Below are positions 59,197 to 64,000 of a DNA stretch of 64,000 nt, piece by piece. The notes beneath the pieces were generated by a model. It was not told the origin of the DNA. It saw nothing but the letters and a program-made list of their open reading frames with translations, and searched no databases. This stretch comes from Streptomyces sp. cf386. GTDB taxonomy: Bacteria; Actinomycetota; Actinomycetes; Streptomycetales; Streptomycetaceae. The translations under genes were made by a program, and so were the position numbers. Location of the stretch: the NCBI RefSeq assembly GCF_900103585.1, contig NZ_FNHV01000013.1, positions 124,001 to 188,000 of the forward strand, read 5' to 3'. The stretch's first letter is position 1. Each line of letters starts with the position of its first letter.

Positions 59197-60735
59197 TCAA
59201 CCACCGTCCCGTGCGCGGAAGGTGCTGCCCGCGTCCTGCTGGTACGGCGTGCCCTGCCACTGCCCGAAGTCGAGCACCCGGCTCGGGTCGTGGGCCACGA
59301 ACTTCCACGGTCCGAGGTAGACGTTGTCGCGCCAGCGGTTGTGCTGCTTGCGGGTGATCGCCTCAGCCACCCGCTCGCCCTTGTAGGGCGACCACTCCGG
59401 ATAGGTGCCGTAGTTGGCAAGGACCGCCATGCGATCGCACTTCGCCGTGCACTTGACGACGGACGTGTCCAGCGTGAAGCGGTTGTCGTGGATGTCCACC
59501 CGCTGGGTCTTCCACCGGCAGTCGGCGTAGAGCGGTGCGCTGGCGATCGCCGGCCGCGCGCAGCGGTCGGTTTTCTTCACCAGCAACGTGCAGTCACCGG
59601 AGGAGGTGTTGGCCGGGCTGTTGCAGAACCGGTCGGCGTTTTCCCACAGGGTGATCCCGGACCAGTTGTCCTCCAGTACGTTCCGGTAGATCTCGATCTT
59701 GTCCGTGCGGGCCCGGATCCGTGGTTCGCCGCCGGACTCGGACAGGTAGACGGTCGCGAACGGGAAGTTGTCGCCGCCGTCGGCTGCCTTGCGGCCCTCG
59801 ACCCAGTTGTTCCGCCGGATCGTGTTCTTCCGGATGACCGCGTTGTAGCTGGTCTCGTAGATCAGTGCGGCGCCGTCGTTGCCCTCGATGACGTTGTTCT
59901 CGATGCGGAAGTCGTTGTTGTTGGTGTCCGCCCACAACCCGGTTCCGCGGTTGTCGTGCACCCAATTGCCGCGTACGTCGGCGCCGTTGACCGCCCAGAA
60001 CTTGATGCCTCCGGTGCAGCCGCAGCCCTCCCGCCGCCGCTCCCAGTCGTCGGTGTTGTTGCCCACGATCTCGTTGCCCTCGACCACCAGGCCCTTGATG
60101 GTGTCGCCGGCCTTGTACGCGTTCAAGCCGTACTGACCGTTGTCGCGCAGGCAGCTGGCGCGGACCTGCTGGCGGGCACCGGCCATCAGCCCGGCGCCGG
60201 AGTTGTTCTGGATCGTCGCGTGCTCGATCACCCACCCGTCGGCCGAGTCATGGTTGACCACACCCTCGTTGTGCGGCGGGACGAAACCCTGCACCGTCAG
60301 GTAGCGGATGGTGACGTTGCCGGCGGTACCGCTGAACGCGTACTGGTTCTTCTTCCGGCCGTCGAGCACCGCGCCCGGCGCACCGAGGTAGCGGTTGCCC
60401 TTCTTGGGGATGACCTGGGCGTAGCGGTCCGGGTCGAGCCTGTGCTTCCCAGGTCGAAGCCAGAACGTGGTGTTCGGGGGGCTGCTCTTGGTCTTCGCAG
60501 CCAGGTCACCGACCACCGCGGGGTCGACCGCCACCGCGCCCGCCGGCGCTTTCGCCGGCCTGGCCGCGGGCTTGGCGCACACCCGGGCCACGGACGTGGA
60601 CGGCGCCCCGGACGTGGAGGGCGCACCGGTCGGCTCCTCCCGGGCCTCCGACGTGCTCGTACACCCGGTCGCCGCCAGCAGGGCCAGCGCCAGAGGTGCC
60701 GCCGCCAACGCCCAGTTCCGCCTCTTGATCCCCAC
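59197..60735 (-). CDS. right-handed parallel beta-helix lipoprotein
   Basis: A 512-residue exported protein. Signal peptide AAAPLALALLAATGC with a lipobox, a Ser/Thr/Ala/Pro-rich linker, then many beta-helix rungs with the pattern NxIxGNxxxGI (VVEGNEIVGNN, NNVIEGNDGAALIYETSYNA, RKNTIRRNNWVEG), the fold of pectate lyases and related polysaccharide-acting enzymes. Cysteine pairs in the final third. The likely role is cutting or trimming the exported polysaccharide. The GTG at 60735 follows a G-rich ribosome-binding site. Confidence 0.85.
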   Translation of the reverse strand: MGIKRRNWALAAAPLALALLAATGCTSTSEAREEPTGAPSTSGAPSTSVARVCAKPAARPAKAPAGAVAVDPAVVGDLAAKTKSSPPNTTFWLRPGKHRLDPDRYAQVIPKKGNRYLGAPGAVLDGRKKNQYAFSGTAGNVTIRYLTVQGFVPPHNEGVVNHDSADGWVIEHATIQNNSGAGLMAGARQQVRASCLRDNGQYGLNAYKAGDTIKGLVVEGNEIVGNNTDDWERRREGCGCTGGIKFWAVNGADVRGNWVHDNRGTGLWADTNNNDFRIENNVIEGNDGAALIYETSYNAVIRKNTIRRNNWVEGRKAADGGDNFPFATVYLSESGGEPRIRARTDKIEIYRNVLEDNWSGITLWENADRFCNSPANTSSGDCTLLVKKTDRCARPAIASAPLYADCRWKTQRVDIHDNRFTLDTSVVKCTAKCDRMAVLANYGTYPEWSPYKGERVAEAITRKQHNRWRDNVYLGPWKFVAHDPSRVLDFGQWQGTPYQQDAGSTFRARDGG

Positions 60736-60743
60736 GCGCCCCC

Positions 60744-62720
60744 CTAGCCGCGGAACCTGAGCACGGTGGTGAACTCTTCCGTGCCGTCGGCGAAGCCGGT
60801 GCCGACCAGCGTGGTGGTGGATTCCTTGCGCCCGAAGCCGGGGGAGTACCAACCCAGCGGCGGGTGGGTCTCGCCGCGATGAGCCCGCCAGGTCAGCTGC
60901 CCGGGCAGGTCGAGCACCGCGGAGCGGTCCTCGCCGTCCCGGGTCCAGGTGAGTACTGCCCGGTTCCCCACCAGGTCCGCGACGATCGCCGGGCCGAGGT
61001 GGAATGCGAGGCGTGCGGCCCGGCGTGGCCCGCGCACCTCGTCGACCACCCTCAACTCCTGGCTCGCAGCGGCCAGTTCCACCCGGCGGCGGTGCACGGA
61101 GCCCTGGTAGCCGTCGTGCTCGGCGCTCCAGCGGGCCGTCCCCCCTTCGGAGGCGTCGGAGGTGTCCACGGCCAGGACGCGGCTGCGGGCCTGCCGGGTC
61201 CACAGGAACGGGCCGCCGGAGACGGACTGGTCAGCGCCGTCCAGTTGCAGGGTGTTGTGGCCGAGGGTCGACCGGAAGTACTGCCGCCACTCGGGCTGCC
61301 CGTGGTAGCAGTACGTCCCCGGGTCGGCGAGCACGTCGACCCCGTCGTGCCGGACCTCCACGGACAGCGCGTCCGCGTGGGCATGCGCGGCGATGGACAG
61401 GAAACCGTGCGGACCGCCGTCGCAGCGGCACCAGATCTCTCCCGAACCTTCCGGACCACGCAGGATGGTCATGCCCGCGTCGGCGAAATGGGCCGGTCGG
61501 CCTGCCGGGCGGGACACGGCCGGTGCCGTTTCATTCTTCGAGTACGGCCGGATGAGCGCGGTCAGAAGCGGGGTGCGCACATCGGTGCCGGTCACCGCCG
61601 GCCACCAGTCGAGCCGGCCGAACACGGCGTCCCCGGTGGCCAGCAGTGAAGCCCAGCGGTCGGTGCCCGCGCCGTCCACGACCAGACCGTGCCCGTCGTC
61701 CGCGTCCCCCTGGCGCGGCGGTCGTAACCGGCCGTCCACGATGGCCGCGAGCGCATCGGTCATCCGCAGCAGCACCAGCCGGATCGACGCGGGGACCGGC
61801 ACGGCGGCGGCATCCGCCTCGGCCACCGCCGCCAGGCCGAGCTCCAGCACAAGCCCGTGATATTCGGTGGCCAGCTCGCGGTTGAGGCCGGAGCCGAAGG
61901 TGTTGCTGCGCAGCTGCCGCTCCAGCGACCGCAGCGCGTCGGCTCGCCAGCGCGCCGAGGAGGGGAACCACCCGAACGCGCAGGCTGCGGCGAACTGCCC
62001 GGCGGCCTCGGCGATGATGTGGTTGTTCGCCGAGGATCCCCGGCTGGGGAAGGCGGCCAGCCAGCGCTGGTGGTGCCAGATCTGTTTCAGCGCCACCGGG
62101 TTGCCCTCGAACAGCCCGGCCGCGCCCGGCCAGCCGTCGAGCAGCCGGCGGATCCACACCCAGGACAGCAGCCGGATGCCCAGCTCGATGCCGCTGATCC
62201 AGTGCACGCCGCGCAGCGGTGGGTTGGCCGCCCACCACGACCGCAGGTGCTCGGCCACGCGCTCGGCGTACCGCTCGTTCCCGGTGATCGCGTAGGCGGC
62301 GGCGAGCACGGTGAGGTACTGATGCCGGGACAGCTCCCAGATCTGCTTGATGTCCCCGACCGCGTCCTCGTTCCGGTACGGCACGTCGAAGGCGTAGCCC
62401 CACGGAGCCCGGCGCCCGGTCTTCGGGTCGCTCCACCAGTCGGGGTCGGTCAGGTCGTCGCGGACCACCCCGAAGTACTCGGCGTGCCCGTACATCAGCC
62501 GGTCCGCCTCGGCGATGAGACGTTTCGCGGCGTCCGGAGGTATCGCGGCGATCGTCCCGGCGGGCAGTACCGCGGTGAACCGGGCGCCGGTCACCGTCGG
62601 GCAGTTGGGCCGCGCCGACCGCCACCGCCGTCTGCGCACCGCGTCGCCCATCCGGCCGCCGACCTCCCGCGGGCCCATCCGGGACAGCCGCCGCAGGTAC
62701 CAGCCCGCGCTCATGGTCAT
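60744..62720 (-). CDS. heparinase II/III family protein
   Basis: A 658-residue protein. The N-terminal (alpha/alpha) toroid has WELSRHQYLTVLAAAYAITG, HWISGIELGIRLLSWVW and GSSANNHIIAEAAGQFAAA; the C-terminal beta domain has FLSIAAHAHADALSVEVRHD and the DPGTYCYHG tyrosine/histidine. These are the PF16889/PF07940 signatures. No signal peptide is seen. Related proteins in exopolysaccharide operons act as lyases on the polymer. One codon is TTA (complement 61725-61727), a possible bldA control point. The start overlaps the upstream stop (ATGA). Confidence 0.87.
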   Translation of the reverse strand: MTMSAGWYLRRLSRMGPREVGGRMGDAVRRRRWRSARPNCPTVTGARFTAVLPAGTIAAIPPDAAKRLIAEADRLMYGHAEYFGVVRDDLTDPDWWSDPKTGRRAPWGYAFDVPYRNEDAVGDIKQIWELSRHQYLTVLAAAYAITGNERYAERVAEHLRSWWAANPPLRGVHWISGIELGIRLLSWVWIRRLLDGWPGAAGLFEGNPVALKQIWHHQRWLAAFPSRGSSANNHIIAEAAGQFAAACAFGWFPSSARWRADALRSLERQLRSNTFGSGLNRELATEYHGLVLELGLAAVAEADAAAVPVPASIRLVLLRMTDALAAIVDGRLRPPRQGDADDGHGLVVDGAGTDRWASLLATGDAVFGRLDWWPAVTGTDVRTPLLTALIRPYSKNETAPAVSRPAGRPAHFADAGMTILRGPEGSGEIWCRCDGGPHGFLSIAAHAHADALSVEVRHDGVDVLADPGTYCYHGQPEWRQYFRSTLGHNTLQLDGADQSVSGGPFLWTRQARSRVLAVDTSDASEGGTARWSAEHDGYQGSVHRRRVELAAASQELRVVDEVRGPRRAARLAFHLGPAIVADLVGNRAVLTWTRDGEDRSAVLDLPGQLTWRAHRGETHPPLGWYSPGFGRKESTTTLVGTGFADGTEEFTTVLRFRG

Positions 62721-64000
62721 CGCGCCCGCTCCAACGTCACCGGCGCACCGCCGGCCAGTCCGGCCTGCACGGCGAGGGTGGCCGCCGTGGTGGCGACCAG
62801 CGACTCCAGCGGCACCGGCATCGGCCCGCCGGTCCGCACGGCCTTGATGAACGCGGCGAGCTCGGCGTTCTGCCCCTTGTCCCGGGCCTTGGGCAGCCGC
62901 GAACTGACCCACTTCTTGCGCCCGTACACCGAGGCACGGACGAAGTCGTCGAGCCGCAGCACCTTGCCGTCCGCGACCAGGTCCAGCGTCTCCTTGGGGA
63001 AGCCGGGCGCGCCGGTGGTGACGTAGCTGATGGTGGCGGTGGACCCGTCCGGGTAGCGCAGCACGACCTGCAGGTCCTCGTTGCCGGACGCGGCGACCGC
63101 GTACACCGAGACCGGGTCGGCATCGAGCAGCCAGCTCGCCGTATCGATGAAGTGCCCACCCTCGCCGGCGAAACGCGAGCCCTCGGTGCCCTGTTGGAGG
63201 TACCAGCTGCCGTGCTGGAGCCGGCCCGCGTTGACCAGGTAGCGCAGGCTCGCGGGACCGGTCCGGGTGCCGAACCGCTTCTTGGCCTCGGTCAGCAGCG
63301 GCGCGAACCGGCGGTTGAAGCCCACCTGCAGCCGGTCGTTGCCGGACTCCTCCACCGCCGCGAGCACGCCGGCCAGCTCGTCCTCGGTGAGTGCCAGCGG
63401 CTTCTCCACGAACACCGCCTTGCCGGCCAGCAGCGCCCTCCGGGTCAGGTCGGCGTGCGAGCTGTGCCGGGTGACCACGAACACCGCGTCGATGGACTTG
63501 TCGCCGAGCACGGCGTCGAGATCGGTGGTCGCCTCGGCGAAGCCGAACTTCCGCTTCGCGTTGGCCGCGGACAGCGCCGTCGTGGTGACGACTGTCGACA
63601 ACTCGACGCCGTCGCGTTGTGCCAGGTGCGGCAGCAGCATCGACGTCGCGTAGTTTCCCGCGCCGACGAACGCGAGGCGCACCGGCGTCCTGGCAGCACG
63701 GGCCGGACTCCGCGTCACGTTGACCGGGGGAACGGCCACCGCCGGAGCCTCGGCTTCCACCGCCTGTTCGGGGTACCGGAACAGCACGGCCACGGCCTTC
63801 AACTCGCCGTCCTTCAGGCGCTGGTACGTCTCCACGGCGTCGTCGAAGTCGGCGATGTGGGAGACCAAGGGCTCCACGTCGACGCTGCCGCGGGCGACGA
63901 GGTCGAGGAAGCAGGCCAGGTTGCGGCGCTCGGTCCAGCGCACGTAGCCGATCGGGTAGTCCCGGCCCTCCAGCTCGTACTCCGGGTCGTAGCGCCCGGG
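62717..64000 (-). CDS. fused MDR dehydrogenase / Gfo-Idh-MocA oxidoreductase, C-terminal part
   Basis: The 3' 427 codons of a larger gene that extends beyond the right edge. The first part visible, EGRDYPIGYVRWTERRNLAC and FLDLVARGSVDVEPLVSHIA, is the C-terminus of a zinc-type medium-chain dehydrogenase. After a short linker comes a full Gfo/Idh/MocA domain: LAFVGAGNYATSMLLPHLAQ, VFVEKPLALTEDEL and FNRRFAPLLTEAKKRFG, with HFIDTASWLL as the catalytic helix. Such bi-domain oxidoreductases often precede heparinase II/III genes in exopolysaccharide operons. They probably oxidise a nucleotide sugar. An internal GTG at 63943 is a shadow start, not the gene start. Confidence 0.9.
   Translation of the reverse strand, partial: PGRYDPEYELEGRDYPIGYVRWTERRNLACFLDLVARGSVDVEPLVSHIADFDDAVETYQRLKDGELKAVAVLFRYPEQAVEAEAPAVAVPPVNVTRSPARAARTPVRLAFVGAGNYATSMLLPHLAQRDGVELSTVVTTTALSAANAKRKFGFAEATTDLDAVLGDKSIDAVFVVTRHSSHADLTRRALLAGKAVFVEKPLALTEDELAGVLAAVEESGNDRLQVGFNRRFAPLLTEAKKRFGTRTGPASLRYLVNAGRLQHGSWYLQQGTEGSRFAGEGGHFIDTASWLLDADPVSVYAVAASGNEDLQVVLRYPDGSTATISYVTTGAPGFPKETLDLVADGKVLRLDDFVRASVYGRKKWVSSRLPKARDKGQNAELAAFIKAVRTGGPMPVPLESLVATTAATLAVQAGLAGGAPVTLERAR

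Noticed and set aside
46382..64000. Antibiotic (polyketide or peptide) biosynthesis cluster
   Set aside because: Deoxysugar-type genes are present but no PKS, NRPS or other scaffold enzyme; the flippase, polymerase and lyase genes point to a polysaccharide.
1..64000. tRNA, rRNA, CRISPR arrays, prophage or conjugative modules
   Set aside because: None seen on reading both strands; a covariance-model scan would be needed to exclude small RNAs.

Overview
The window is typical Streptomyces (or a close actinomycete relative) chromosome. Evidence: very high GC with G/C-ending third codon positions, many GTG starts, long stop/start-overlapping operons, an IdeR/DmdR-type iron box, a streptogrisin-like protease, sugar ABC transporters with no ATPase of their own (as in MsiK-dependent systems), and rare TTA codons of the bldA type. 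I saw no rRNA, tRNA or CRISPR array. No database search was possible; family calls rest on motifs and recalled homologues.

Region 1 (1-3.8 kb) holds unrelated housekeeping or secreted functions: a GNAT fragment, a DUF817 membrane protein, a small ABM-fold protein, a secreted S1 serine protease and an N-terminally shortened aldo/keto reductase.

Region 2 (3.9-17.5 kb) is a same-strand alpha-galactoside utilisation block. It has a secreted GH27 alpha-galactosidase with a C-terminal lectin-like repeat region, a Tat lipoprotein sugar-binding protein, two permeases, and a GH36 alpha-galactosidase without a signal peptide. These are followed by an SDR sugar dehydrogenase, a GntR/FCD regulator, galactonate dehydratase (DgoD), an aldose-1-epimerase-like protein, a KDPG/KDPGal aldolase, an SMP-30 lactonase and a PfkB sugar kinase. 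Together these could run the oxidative De Ley-Doudoroff route from galactose to pyruvate and glyceraldehyde-3-phosphate. No Leloir genes are present.

Region 3 (17.5-28 kb) carries further secreted plant-polysaccharide enzymes: GH95 (behind a promoter with tandem operator-like palindromes and containing a TTA codon), a GH97 gene broken by a frameshift, a GH88 and an alginate-lyase-family enzyme. The last two share an upstream motif. A P450 and a GH43 remnant cut by an IS256-family element follow.

Region 4 (27.8-31.1 kb) has a GNAT gene translationally coupled to an IF-1 paralogue, behind a leader with a 17-codon ORF and nested inverted repeats. A WD40-like hypothetical gene and a chloramphenicol-phosphotransferase-like gene come next.

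Region 5 (31-46.4 kb) holds an iron-siderophore ABC operon with an iron box, an IclR/MDR-dehydrogenase/IlvD-Edd dehydratase locus for a sugar acid, a methyltransferase, a transglycosylase-like protein, a membrane protein divergent from an Lrp regulator, a HEAT-repeat protein, a secreted peptidase-like hydrolase and a PAP2 phosphatase.

Region 6 (46.4-64 kb, all minus strand, running off the window) is a tightly coupled operon of at least 15 genes for a cell-surface polysaccharide or glycan. It includes a fused MDR/Gfo-Idh-MocA oxidoreductase, heparinase II/III, a beta-helix lipoprotein, a Wzy-like polymerase/ligase, GT4, a sugar C-methyltransferase, an RfbF-like nucleotidyltransferase, a PIG-L deacetylase, an NDP-sugar SDR, a DUF4910 peptidase-like protein, a Wzx-like flippase, GT2, a polysaccharide pyruvyltransferase-like protein, RmlC-like epimerase and a PLP aminotransferase.
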